From: Callorhinus ursinus
Taxonomy: Eukaryota; Chordata; Mammalia; Carnivora; Otariidae
Assembly: GCF_003265705.1 (NCBI RefSeq)
Contig: NW_020312894.1
Span: 2,137,097-2,201,096 of the forward strand
Reading direction: 5' to 3'
DNA length: 64,000 bases
The notes below the pieces were generated by a model, which worked only from the letters and a program-made list of their open reading frames with translations, was not told the origin of the DNA and did no database searches. Shown one piece after another: positions 35,519 through 45,430 of the stretch. The position numbers and the translations under genes were made by a program. How positions within the stretch are numbered: the first letter of the stretch is position 1; each line of letters begins with the position of its first letter.

Positions 35519-38500
35519 GTAATGGGGGGGTGAGGCGTGGGGGCGGGCTCTGCACGCGCATCACCAGCATGGCACACCTCCGCAGGTGCTTGCTGATGCG
35601 CAGGTGACTGTTGTGTTCCTGTTGTCAGGGGAGGGCTGCAGACGGAGTGCACGCTCGTTGTGAGCTTGCACAGGAGTGGTGACCAGGACAGAGGAAGCTA
35701 TCCCTAACTGTTCCTAGCGAACCATCTGGTGGTGACTCCATAGGACAGATCCTCCCATTCAGACATGAGAAGGCACTGGCCACACCCCAGATGAGCGTGT
35801 TCAGAAGACTTAAGGTCTTATATGATAACAGTGAAGGAGAAGAGGGCCCAGGGAACAGTAGGAGCACATGTATGAGATGGAAGTTCTAGAAAGCGGGTCC
35901 CCAGAAAGCGCAGGAATGGGTCAGAGGGCAGCTTCACCTGACGGCTCTGGCCGGGCTTGTTGACAAGCAGGTCACAGAGCCAGTATTGCTTCCCAGATGA
36001 GGCAGACAGACAGAGGGACAGGCGGTGCTGACTGCCAGGGGAGGAGCTAGGCCATGAGGTGCATGTTTGCACAGCCCTCCGGGATCTGGGTGGTCCCTGG
36101 AGCCCAGACAGATGGGCCCTGATATCAGTTGCAGAAGACCCGGATTTCCTTCTTTCTGGTTCCTGTGCCAGTCCCACCTCTCCCTCCCTCTGCCCTTGGA
36201 GGGCAAAGTGATGCACATGGAGAGTGGGTCATCAAGAATGGCCGCTGAAAACAGAGAAGGCCCGAGAGTCCTCTCAGTGGTGGGCTCGGTCACCATGGCC
36301 TGCATGGTCACACTGCAGAGTCTGGGAAGGCCTGGGTCAGGGCCAGAAAGGGCTATTTAATGTTACATTCTGTTGTGGTGTGAAGTTCCTTCAAGCACCC
36401 GCCGGGACGGACCATCCAGGCAGAGCCTCGGGCCTGCAGACCCTGACGGTCCCCGCAATGGCAGAGGCCCCTTCCCCTCGGCACAGGCAAGTGGTTGGGA
36501 TGGTCCTAGATTGGCCACAGTAGAATACAGAGCTTGGATCTTTCATGAACTTAGAATTAATGATCCTTTTGCTGCATTCCAGCTGAGCTGTATTTTCCAG
36601 AAAGAAACATTTGAAAATGTGTGAAATGTGTTAGCTAGCGGTGGCTCCAAAAAAAAAAAAAGGCAAAAAAAAGTTACAGAGTCAGACGAGGTTAGATTAT
36701 ATACATAGACTCCAAAGAAGACTGCAGGCTTTAATTGTAGGTCATATTTCACCCTTTTGTTGCAATATTAAAGACCAGAAAGTCTGACTCCTCGACTAGG
36801 ACAACACGGAGAAGCTTGCTTGTTTTCCTGCCGAGGTGCAGATCCGCGTGCTGGCTAACATCTGCTGACTGTCAGCACATCCGTAGACTGCTTTCGCCGC
36901 TGGTCACGGTCAGCACTGTCCTCTCCAGTTCACGGGGGTTTTGAGAGACCATTAGCCCTTTGAAGGAAGAGGAGGAAGTGAGGCTCCCCGACCCTCAAAG
37001 AACAGGCCCGTTTATGATCTCACGCTTATGTCCCGTCCCTGAGTGCGCGGCATACACCGGGCTCAGGGGGCTGTTGTGTTGAGTGGGTTCCTCCTGACCC
37101 GGACAGGTGGCGCTGCCGAGCTGTACTTCCGGCCACATCCACTCCCTCAAACACCCCAGGAAGCCACCCCGAGGACACTGCAGGCCTGTGTCACCAGCCT
37201 GCAGCTTGCCCCGAGGCCCAGTGAGGAAGAGCGGTGAGCCGCCTCCCTGGGAGCCCAGGCATGCAGCGCCAGGAGCCCTCCGATTGAATGCTGTGTGTGG
37301 GCAACAAACCACTGGCGATCCAGGGGAAGTGTTGCGATTCCCGTGTGCATGGGAGCTGCACTGCTGAAGGAAGCAGTATTTGGGTCATCCGAAAATCTGG
37401 TCCTACCACCGGGGGCTGCAAAGGAGGTGACTGAGCCCAAGCAGAGTCGGGGTCCGGCAGCGCTCATCAGACCCATTTCCAGGGTAACAGATAGTGTTTC
37501 CTTTTTATTATGGCAGATCACGCCATAAGGAGGTAATGGCGGATGGTTCTCTTTTAAAAAGTCATGCCCCACTTTGAATGAAAGTCGCATATTTGTCAGA
37601 GGGAAGAAACCCTGCTACATTAAATTAGAGCAGCGTAAGTAGAGCAACAGAGCAAAGATGAGCAGAGAAATCCGGTTTGCTGGGTGAGTGGTTCAGGCAT
37701 CCGAGAAGCAGGTCTCCCCTCAGCCCCTGACCCCTCGGGCAGGCAGGGTTTCTTCTGTCCCGATTTCAAGTTAATAGAGCAAAACTCTGGCTAATGATGA
37801 GCCACATGCTTTTATTTGGATAATAACACTTCCTTCACCCTTTTTGAGTCTAAATTATAAGACAACTGGAGAGCTAGCACTCCACTTGCCTTGGAGGTGC
37901 GGAGCCTATTCTTACTTTAACATATATGCACGCCCTTTCAGTTTAAGTCCTGTTCCTGGTGCCTCATGTTGAGGCTGAGCCGTCCGGAGGAGAGTGGCAT
38001 TTGGTATTTGCAACCCTATAAGCCTGTGGTTACTGAAAGCTGGTGAGCGCCCTCCTGCAGTGGTCGTGGGTGCACATCCCGCCTCCTGCACCAGGGCAGG
38101 CGTGCAGGAGACCCCCACCCCAGAGCCCTCGGGTCAGACTCTAATGCCCGCCATGGCCATTGACTGGGATGGTACAGAAGTGCTATTTATTGGCCTTCCA
38201 CGATCACATGTGCAATTTTTATTGATCTTTTTATTTATGTCTGCACGCACATTTAAATTATCTCCAGTATTTTCTTTTTAATGTTCTTGAGGCTCCGATA
38301 GCGATATTAATTAAACAGCTGTCTCCACGTCCTTTAGACTCTGGTTTATAAATGACAATATTCTGATACTAGAACAGTGAGCCGCCTCCGTCCTGGCGAG
38401 GGAGGATCCTTCCAGAGACCACTGCAGACAGGTTCCCCAGTATCATGTGATTGCGTTGGCTGCCAGTTTGCAAGAGATACAGTCCTGGAGTCACGGATGC

Positions 38501-39253
38501 ACCTGCCTGCCAGACAATACCCATACCCTTTAGGCTAGGGAATGGGGTTCTCCTATTAGTTTTAAAACCCACTTCTTGTCAGGCTGGGGCTAGTGCAGTG
38601 TCTGAGGGTCAGGCGTGTTCACCTGGAGGCTCCACGACCCCCCAGGACAGGCTTGCTGTGTCCACACGAGCCCCCTGATGACCAGACCCCCACATTCACA
38701 GGTGGTCTTCGTGGGGACTAGAGGGTGGGGAGCCAGAGATGCCAGGTCAACTTTCTTTTCACAAAGGTAAAATCACATTTGGAGACCCAAATGCCAATTA
38801 TGTTCCTGTAGGAACTGACTAGAAGAAATACACAATCTCACGTGTTATTAGGACTACCAGCGGCGGTGTGATGGTTGGCCAGTGTATGAGCTGCTCACGG
38901 TGTTCCCAAACCAGAACCACAGGGGCAGCAGAGCCGGGCGCCTGGACTGTCAGTGGCTCCCACAGCCTCCAGGGAGGGCTGCCGCTGCCCATCCCTTGCC
39001 TCCACGGGCAGGGCTGAGTCAGTGTGTGGCCCCGAGACGGCGCCTCCTGAGGACCCAGGCTTACTTTTGTAGACACTTGTCTCATGATGTTGAGAGTGCC
39101 TCACTGAAAGGCTGTGGCTTCAACCCCAGCCACTACGGGATAGAAAGGCTTAACCACAGATTCTCTCGCTATTCTTTTGTGTTGTGTTTGAAACCCAAGA
39201 TTTCATTTCTGATGTGCAACCTTGTAATATGTCTCTTGTGTGTGTGTTTTAAG
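35519..39253 (+). other. TCERG1L: TCERG1L intron, 3.7 kb
   Basis: Bounded by GTAATG and TGTTTTAAG. No exon and no confidently assigned repeat. It holds an interrupted A-run near 36650-36674 and AT-rich islands at about 37770-37870 and 38150-38360. The last includes TTATTGATCTTTTTATTTATG near 38219 and GATATTAATTAAACAGCTGTC near 38303, a homeobox core next to an E-box. The rest is GC-rich unique intronic sequence. Confidence 0.8.
38150..38360. promoter_or_regulatory. AT-rich island, candidate regulatory element
   Basis: About 200 AT-rich bases with TTATTGGCCTTCC, TTAATTAA and CAGCTG (E-box) motifs close together, and no repeat recognised. Candidate only; it would need cross-species alignment. 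Confidence 0.28.
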
Positions 39254-39372
39254 ATATTTGAACAGTTTGTCAAGACAAGGATAAAGGAAGAGTACAAGGA
39301 AAAGAAAAGCAAACTGCTGCTAGCCAAAGAAGAATTCAAAAAACTTTTGGAGGAATCTAAAGTGTCACCCAG
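39254..39372 (+). CDS. TCERG1L: TCERG1L exon: end of FF1, start of FF2
   Basis: A 119-base exon of 39 codons plus two bases. The acceptor is TGTGTGTTTTAAG and the donor CCCAG/GTATGG. It encodes [20 protein letters not shown], the closing helix of FF1 with its second diagnostic Phe, then [19 protein letters not shown], the opening helix of FF2 with its first diagnostic Phe. The charged helix between the two domains is continuous, as in TCERG1. The split AG completes as Arg in the next exon. The reading frame continues open past the donor for about 26 codons, but the GT donor and the in-phase match to the next exon make splicing at 39372 the clear choice. Confidence 0.96.
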
Positions 39373-40116
39373 GTATGGAGACAGACACAAGCCCCAGGGC
39401 TGGACATTTGCCCATGACTGTAGGAGGGCTTTTACAGTCTGTTTCCGCTAAACTGTATACCCTCATGTGCCCTAGACACCACAAGTGTAATAGCAGAGCC
39501 CCGCTGGGGAGGGAAGCCCACCTCCCCCCGTGCTGTGGGTGAGTGAGCCCCCAGGCCCGCCCGCGGCTGCAACGCCCCACGCCCTTCGCCCCCCACCTGC
39601 GCCACGGTCCCTCTGTTCTGCTGCCCCGCCACCTGGTTTACCAGCCTGGCAGCCCCGACTCCATGGTCTTAATAACTAATAGGTAGGTCAGCACTCAGAG
39701 AGGAGGTATAACTTCAGAACTAGGGATCAGAGACTAAAATGCAGAACGCAGCAGATAGCAGCCATAACATAAACCCCACCAGCCCCATTGGTTCCAGACG
39801 CCTTCCCAGTTGGCTGGGGTGTGGACAGAAGATGCACACATCAAGTCAAATGGGCCAAGTAAACTTGCTGCCAAAATGCACCTAAAATAACCAGGCATTA
39901 CTCCCACAAAATAAAGCAAGCCGATGGGAAACTTAGACGTCAGAAATTAGAAAAACACATGGACTTAACTGTTCTTAAAAATTAGCTTTCATCGAACTGA
40001 TATTTAAAAAGTAATGAACATGTACTACTTTTAGAGTTATAGAGCTATAACTTTTATAAGCAAAAATGATTTTGGTTTATTTTTGTATGAGGGTTGGGAT
40101 ATCATGTCTAAATGGA

Positions 40117-40154
40117 CATTTATGCATTAGTATTTTAATACTAATGCATAAATG
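40117..40154. repeat. 38-bp palindrome (18-bp perfect arms)
   Basis: CATTTATGCATTAGTATT at 40117-40134, a 2-base spacer TT, then its exact reverse complement at 40137-40154. The match stops abruptly on both sides. It lies in an AT-rich intron segment. It could be a small foldback-transposon core, a cruciform-prone site or a chance remnant of an inverted duplication. Confidence 0.97.
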
Positions 40155-40677
40155 CAACATTATTTTTTAAGTAGATGTTAATTGATGTTGCTTTCAATGC
40201 AGACCCCAGGCTCCCATATTTAGATTGATAATTGTTTAGTTCTCCTGGTCAGTAAGTAATTGGATGTTGGGTACATGGTCCTTATAAAACTGCAAGTATT
40301 TAAAAGGCAGATATTTTCTGAATGGGAGAAAATGTAGCAAGAATTATCCCCATCACAAAATGCTAATCTAGAAAAGCAAATGTGCATCTAAACATTTGTA
40401 AATTGTGATTTTCTACTATTAGAGGTGAGAACACTGGCTTTTCTGTGTCCCCCACATGGTGACCCTAGGAGAGAGGAGTTGGTCTGGAGCCCCTGCCTCA
40501 GTGCACAGCCTTCTCAGCTCCTCCTAAGCCCTGCAATGGGGTGAGGCATTGCACCTGTCTAAGTTTCTGACCTCATCTGCAGCACAACAGCTGCAGCAGC
40601 CTCCTTGGGGCAGAGGGGCAGGCAGGGAAGCAAACATAGTGCCTGGTAGCTGGAAGGAGCTTGGTGAAGGGGATGCC

Positions 40678-41132
40678 CATCATCACCATCACCAACACCA
40701 CCATCACCATGATCACCATCATCATTATCACCACCATGATCACCATCATCATCACCACCATCACCATCATCACCACCATCAGCATCACCACCGTCATCAC
40801 CATCACCAGCACTATCACCGTCATCACCATCACCTTCACCATCATCATCACCACCATCACCATCATCATCATCACCACCACCATTGCCATCATCACCACC
40901 ATCACCATCATCACCACCATCACCATCAACATCATCACCACCATCACTGTCATCACCATCACCTTCACCATCATCATCACCACCATCACCATCATCACCA
41001 TCACTATAATCACCACCACCACTATCATCACCATCATCACCATCATCATCACCATCACCATCATCATCATCACCACCATCATCATCATCACCACCACCAT
41101 CATCATCACCATCACCAACATCATCATCAACA
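40678..41132 (+). repeat. CAT/CAC trinucleotide satellite, ~455 bp
   Basis: A long array of CAT and CAC triplets with few interruptions. A 49-base segment beginning GTCATCACCATCACCTTCAC recurs at 40820 and 40949 (offset 129 bases), so blocks as well as triplets were duplicated. One forward frame reads as a long polyhistidine tract, and the reverse frames read as Asp/Gly- or Met/Val-rich. These are by-products of the repeat, which lies inside an intron. Confidence 0.97.
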
Positions 41133-42017
41133 ATATTTAGGTAATATTCTTGGTCTGTCCATTGGTGAAATATTAACAATAAGCCAACACATTTCCCCTC
41201 CCATTATGAAGGCAAAGGAGAAAATATTCAGAATGCTTTGAGCAATTAGGAGAAAGATCACACCACACACCACACACACACAGGGGAAATGAGTGACTAC
41301 AGTGCATATGTCCTTTTCTGATTATTAAGCCATTTTTATGTCAAAATAGCTGATTCTGCAACATTTTCAGGACTTTTTCCGACTTTTTGACCTTTTCTTC
41401 CTACTGTTCCCTAGGCGTGCTAGTAGAACCGTGCAGTTCAAGTCACTGCACACTGGATGGCCAGGTGAGCTAGGCACAGGCCATCTGAGCGTCCCTAGAG
41501 ATAGCCTCTAGGAGCTCAGCAGCTCTGACCCTGTCCCCACAGCCACAGAGCCAGCCCCAGAGCCAGCCCCCAGCCCTGCCCAGCTCTCGGGGTCTTGGGA
41601 TGGGCCCAGGAGCCACAAGCGACCTCTCCTTGGGCTGCTGGCCAGGGTATGGGATCTGTACTCTGTGCTCCTTCTTGAAGGCCTCCTGCCTCACATACAG
41701 GTGGGCTGTGTCCCCAGCTGCCAGAGGGAAGATGGGGATGCTGTGCCCAGGACTCAGGGGGCTCCCCAGGCTCACTGGACAGTTCACAAGGGCCAGCGGA
41801 AACCAGGCTGTGCCCTTGGGCATGGCTGTGGGGCCACGGATTTGTAACTCTCCCTTTCCTTCCAGGGACGCTTCTTTCTGGAAGTGCCCAGAGTGGGACC
41901 TTGCAGACAGGACCTCTGCCCACCCCTGACCGTAAAATGCTTAGGCTGCTGCCCACACAAGTGAAGAAAGTAACAAGCCCCTGTAATTCTCATCTTGGAA
42001 GGAAGAAAGGAAAAGGG

Positions 42018-42338
42018 GTCTTAGTTCATTTGGGCTGCTTAACAAATTACAAATACAAAACCAGGGGCCTTAAGCAACACAGAATTCTTTCTCATAGTTC
42101 TGGAGGCTGGAAGTTGAAAACAGGGCTCCAGTGGTGTGGGGTCTGGTGAGGCCCATCCTGGCCCCTGGACGGCTGTCTTCCCTCTGTGTGCCCCCATGGG
42201 GAAGGAGTAGGGGGCGATCCGGGGTCTCGTTTGCAAGGGCAGTCATCCCCGTCATGGAGGCACCACCCTCATCCCCAGGGTGAGCACCTGGGGGTTAGGA
42301 GAGGTCAACATATGATTCTGGGGGACAAGTGCCTTCCA
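42018..42338 (-). mobile_element. MLT1-type LTR (ERVL-MaLR), reverse
   Basis: The plus strand reads GTCTTAGTTCATTTGGGCTGC, then TTCTCATAGTTCTGGAGGCTGG, then a GACGGCTGTCTTCCCTCTGTGTG block, then CACCACCCTCATCCCCAG, ending GGTCAACATATGATTCTGGGGG. These are the successive blocks of an MLT1 LTR read from its 3' end. It is a non-coding solo LTR, with a short internal deletion near 42285. Confidence 0.85.
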
Positions 42339-43520
42339 TCCACAGCAAGGGGGAAACAGGGAGGAAGGGAGGAGAGCACAGGAGAGAAGTGATTTCTTTC
42401 TGAGAAGCCCGTGAGCAGGCAGGACCCCAGCGTGTGACCAGGGGGACAGTGACACTTAAGGAGGACGAGGGGGGTTGGCGACCACAGGGGGTGAATCTGG
42501 GTCCTCACAGCCCTGTCCGTGCAGTCTTGTTGTTCGGGCATAAAAAAGCTAGTACATTATAATCATTCAATATAACAATTTAATGTCCGCACAGAATATA
42601 AAGGTCTCTGCAAAGAGAAATGGGGGAATCAGAGGGTCCCCTGGGCCAAGCACGGGCAGCCCGGGTGCTGCCTGCTGCTTAGCCCTCCGGGGCCTGTTCC
42701 TGCTGCAAGCTCAGGCCAGGGAGGAGGGGGAGCCTGGGACCCAGTGCTCACCAAGGCATGCTTTTTCCCAGCAAGCGACGTCCCCTGCTTGCCCTGAGAG
42801 CCGCCCGACCTTGTGTCGGACTCCCTGGCCCCACAGCCCTGGATCCGTTCGGTTGATATTGGGGGATGTCTACATGCCGGCCACTGGGCCAGACATTTGG
42901 GACCTTCAGCGGGGAACGAAGTGGATAGCAATGCTGCCAACGGAGGGGGGTGGCAGAGTAAATGGCACAGTTAGGGCCTCCTGTGGTGGTGACCACAACA
43001 AGGGCCGTGAAGGACCCTGTCTGTAGGGCGAGGTTCCCCGAACAAGACATGTCGACTTCCAGTGGTGGTGCGTGCAGAAGCAAGGGAGGGCATGAGAGCC
43101 AGGGACAGCAGGGGACCCATGTGGCCAGGGCAGTGGTGGGCGCAGGTGGGCGGTGGCCAGCTCTGGGTGACGGAGGCCGAAGAGGCAGGAGAGTCGGCTC
43201 ACTTCCAGAGGGTGAGATGCAGCCATAAGGGAGTTCAGTGGGGTCAGGATCCTGCCGCTCCTTCCTGGGAGGTGAAGCCCATACAGGAGCAGGCGGGGCA
43301 GGTGTGAGAGGCCCACAGCTACGGCCTTCAGTCCGTTACCTGCCCCACGACCCGCCCCTGTCCCCGGCCTGCCCCACGTCCCGACCTTGCGGCAGAATGA
43401 CAGCCAGGTCTGGTGGAAGGAGCTGTCTGCCCTCTCAGGGGATGCCAGCCGGTGGTGTTCAGGGAGCGTCAAACCCACCCCCGGGGCGGGGGGGGTCTCA
43501 GGAAAGCTCTTGTTTTTCAG

Positions 43521-43677
43521 GACCACATTTAAGGAGTTTGCGGAGAAGTACGGCCGGGATCAGAGGTTTCGACTTGTTCAAAAAAAGAAGGACCAGGAGC
43601 ATTTTTTCAACCAGTTCATCCTTATTCTTAAGAAACGGGACAAGGAGAACAGACTCAGGCTACGGAAAATGAGATGA
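43521..43677 (+). CDS. TCERG1L: TCERG1L terminal coding exon: FF2 and basic tail
   Basis: The acceptor is TTGTTTTTCAG. The first base completes the split Arg, then 51 codons run to TGA at 43675-43677. It encodes [20 protein letters not shown], the middle of FF2, where the FKEFA and DQRFR positions match TCERG1 FSEFA and [23 protein letters not shown] follows, the last helix with the second diagnostic Phe, then the basic tail [13 protein letters not shown]. The product ends here, so there are two FF domains instead of the six in TCERG1. The tail is rich in Arg and Lys and could aid nuclear retention or nucleic-acid contact (inference). No frameshift or premature stop is seen in any of the five exons. 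Confidence 0.96.
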
Positions 43678-44365
43678 GTGTGTAAGGAGTGCAATAAGGC
43701 AGGTGCAGAGCGGAGGGGGCGCGGTGAGGGGGTGTGGGTGTCCGCGCGGCCGCCAGGCAGGGACTGCGCGCAGTTCTCAGAGGATTACTGTTTCATATTG
43801 AAGCTCTCTTTTGTACGACGTTCCGAGTTTGATGCATTTCTAATTGCCATGATAGGTCGCTCCCTTAATTGTTTTAATTATGCAAATTACTTGTAATATA
43901 TACAAATTATAAATCCACTGCAGGTTTGTAACTAAGCAGAAACATCTATAACCATCTCCCAGCATTTCCATGAGTTGAGCCAATTATCTGAAACTTTTCT
44001 GAAAACTTTTGTGCGTTCCTTCGATTCTGAGCTCCTTACGCGAATGTGTTAGGTCTCGGTCCCGTGTTCTGAGTAGTAGCAATAGGATATTCATCATCAA
44101 TCATAGTGACAACCGTGAGCATTTCCACACGTGGACCCTGGACCCCCTGCAGGAGTCTGAGGAGGATTGCCTCATCCCCGAGGGGGCGGCTGCACTGTCG
44201 GAGGTCTGACTTAAAATGGAATTATTTTGTACAAAATCATCATATTAATATTTGAGTTATTTTTATTGTATGCCCAGAGTTTGCATGAGATTTTTCTCAT
44301 CATCTTTGTATAAAAAGAATTTTAAATTTTTTTTAATTAATAAATATTTTAAACCAGTGTGGTTT
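43678..44365 (+). other. TCERG1L: TCERG1L 3'UTR (probable)
   Basis: The sequence after the stop becomes AT-rich from about 43780, in contrast to the GC-rich intron before it. It contains a perfect POU octamer ATGCAAAT at 43880-43887. The end is inferred from the AATAAA at 44339 and the GT-rich stretch after it, giving a 3'UTR of about 690 bases. Upstream A/T-rich hexamers (TATAAA near 43911 and 44311) are weaker alternatives for a shorter transcript. Confidence 0.65.
44339..44344 (+). terminator. TCERG1L: Polyadenylation signal AATAAA
   Basis: A canonical AATAAA within TTAATTAATAAATATTTTAAA, followed 14-30 bases later by GTGTGGTTTTGTGGG, a GU-rich downstream element. This is the best-formed signal after the TCERG1L stop codon. 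Confidence 0.75.
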
Positions 44366-44919
44366 TGTGGGAAGACTTCTGACACAATCTTCAGCGGCAA
44401 AATTGTCAGCTAAGACACTCTGTTTTGAAAGATTCATAAAAATGTTTGTGAGTACACATAAAGGCTGAGTATGTACAAACAAAAATCTTGCTTTTCAACC
44501 TTCCAGGTCTGGGTGGCGCAATGTTGGTAACACCCCAGCTAATTCCTCGTATTCTCTAAATTGTTGTGTGTTTATCGTGTGGTTTACTGAGCATCTCTTC
44601 GGAGGGACTGTAGTTGTTCCCGTGCACGGTGACACCAGTTCTCACTCGCCTGCCCGGTCCTCGGACGGTTCCACCACACGTATTAGGACGTAACTGGGCA
44701 AGGTGGGGTTCTCTCTTTGGGGCACACCCTGGGCTTGGCACCAGGGTTGTTAGCTTAGCTTCTGTGTTGGTTCTGGGTGCTGGGGCCTCGCTCAGGTCCA
44801 GCCGGGACCCCGTGGGGTTGGACATCCAGGGTGTGAGCAGGAGGCCGACACCAGGAGGCAGACCCTCCATGAGGCTCCAGTCTGGAAGTAAGAGACCGCC
44901 TTGTAAATTGAACAGAGAA

Positions 44920-45060
44920 TTTTTTTTTTTTTTTTTTTTTTGGTGGGCAGCAAAGCAAGGTTTGTTGAGTGACAGTGAAGCAAAGTTTACTGAGTGATAG
45001 TACAAAGCTCCCAAAGAGGGAGGGGACCGGAGAGGGTTGCCCAGCACAGAGAAATTTAAT
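44920..45060 (-). mobile_element. Polyadenylated LTR-end fragment, reverse
   Basis: Read on the minus strand this gives CCTCCCTCTTTGGGAGCTTTG, then TACTATCACTCAGTAAACTTTGCTT, then further TTGCTT-type sequence ending GCTGCCCACC and a run of 22 A (plus-strand T at 44920-44941). An AATAAA-like box within TCACTCA(A/G)TAAA-TTTGCTT, followed by a T/G-rich end and poly(A), is typical of the R/U5 part of a class I ERV LTR transcript. It was apparently inserted by LINE-1 as a retrocopy. Left and right limits are approximate. Confidence 0.5.
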
Positions 45061-45287
45061 GGAGAGAATTACTAGTTATAATGGGGCATTGGAGTAATGA
45101 GGTTAGTGACTATAGATACTGCAGAGAACCTGCGAGCAACAGCTCTTAGCCCCAGGGCCGTGCAGAGATGGGGCGCTTGCTGGACGAGGTGCAGCCATGG
45201 CTCCAGGAAAGCTGGGACCACCCCCCCGCCAAGTGTGCCGGGGAAGTCTCTCATGTGGCGGTGTCACACTGGATGCCCTCTGCCCAG

Positions 45288-45430
45288 CAGCACCCGAGAG
45301 ATGTCAGGCCACGAGGGGGTGTCGCTGGCCGCCCGGGCCTCAGCACCCTGAGAGATGTCAGGCTTTGTACTATCACTCAGTCAACTTTGCTTTCCCTATC
45401 TCTGTGGGGGAGCGTGGGCTATACTGAAGG
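45288..45430 (+). mobile_element. Second LTR-end-like fragment, forward
   Basis: CTTTGTACTATCACTCAGTC and the ten bases after it (45363-45392) are the reverse complement of 44978-45007 with one mismatch in 30. Just before it, the segment CAGCACCC(T)GAGAGATGTCAGGC occurs twice, at 45288-45309 and 45341-45363. This looks like a second copy of the same LTR-type terminus in opposite orientation, without a poly(A) tail. Confidence 0.45.

Larger units (their letters stand above)
39373..43520 (+). other. TCERG1L: TCERG1L last intron, 4.1 kb
   Basis: Bounded by GTATGG and TGTTTTTCAG. It contains an AT-rich region at about 39880-40430 with a 38-bp palindrome (40117-40154), a CAT/CAC satellite (40678-41132), a short CA run near 41260-41281, and an MLT1 LTR (about 42018-42338). 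About 42590-43500 is GC-rich unique sequence without a gene. Confidence 0.85.
1..44365 (+). other. TCERG1L: TCERG1L gene span, 3' part (partial gene)
   Basis: Five exons on the + strand join in phase into 572 coding bases: a split first codon, 189 full codons and a stop. The product has two FF domains closely similar to the first two FF domains of TCERG1 (CA150), a nuclear factor that couples RNA polymerase II elongation and splicing. The protein stops after the second FF domain with a short basic tail. That is the architecture I know for the paralogue TCERG1L, whereas TCERG1 carries six FF domains. The first visible exon starts in phase 1, so at least one coding exon lies upstream; no WW-domain exon was recognised between 1 and 6728. 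Introns are 18.2, 10.3, 3.7 and 4.1 kb. The function of TCERG1L itself is poorly known; a role in transcription or splicing is inferred from the paralogue. Confidence 0.9.

Noticed and set aside
39361..39451. Read-through extension of the FF2 exon to a stop at 39449-39451
   Set aside because: A clear CCCAG/GTATGG donor at 39372 joins in phase to the next exon, which completes FF2. The extension has no similarity to FF sequence. A retained-intron isoform is possible but unsupported.
40549..41241. 230-codon open frame with very long polyhistidine tract
   Set aside because: It lies entirely within the last TCERG1L intron and the open frame is an automatic result of CAT/CAC triplets, which cannot make stops in that frame. 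No start context, splice sites or homologue support it.
43678..43896. Open frame directly after the TCERG1L stop
   Set aside because: It begins with GTG immediately after the TGA and has no similarity to FF domains; it is 3'UTR. Stop read-through is not suggested by context.
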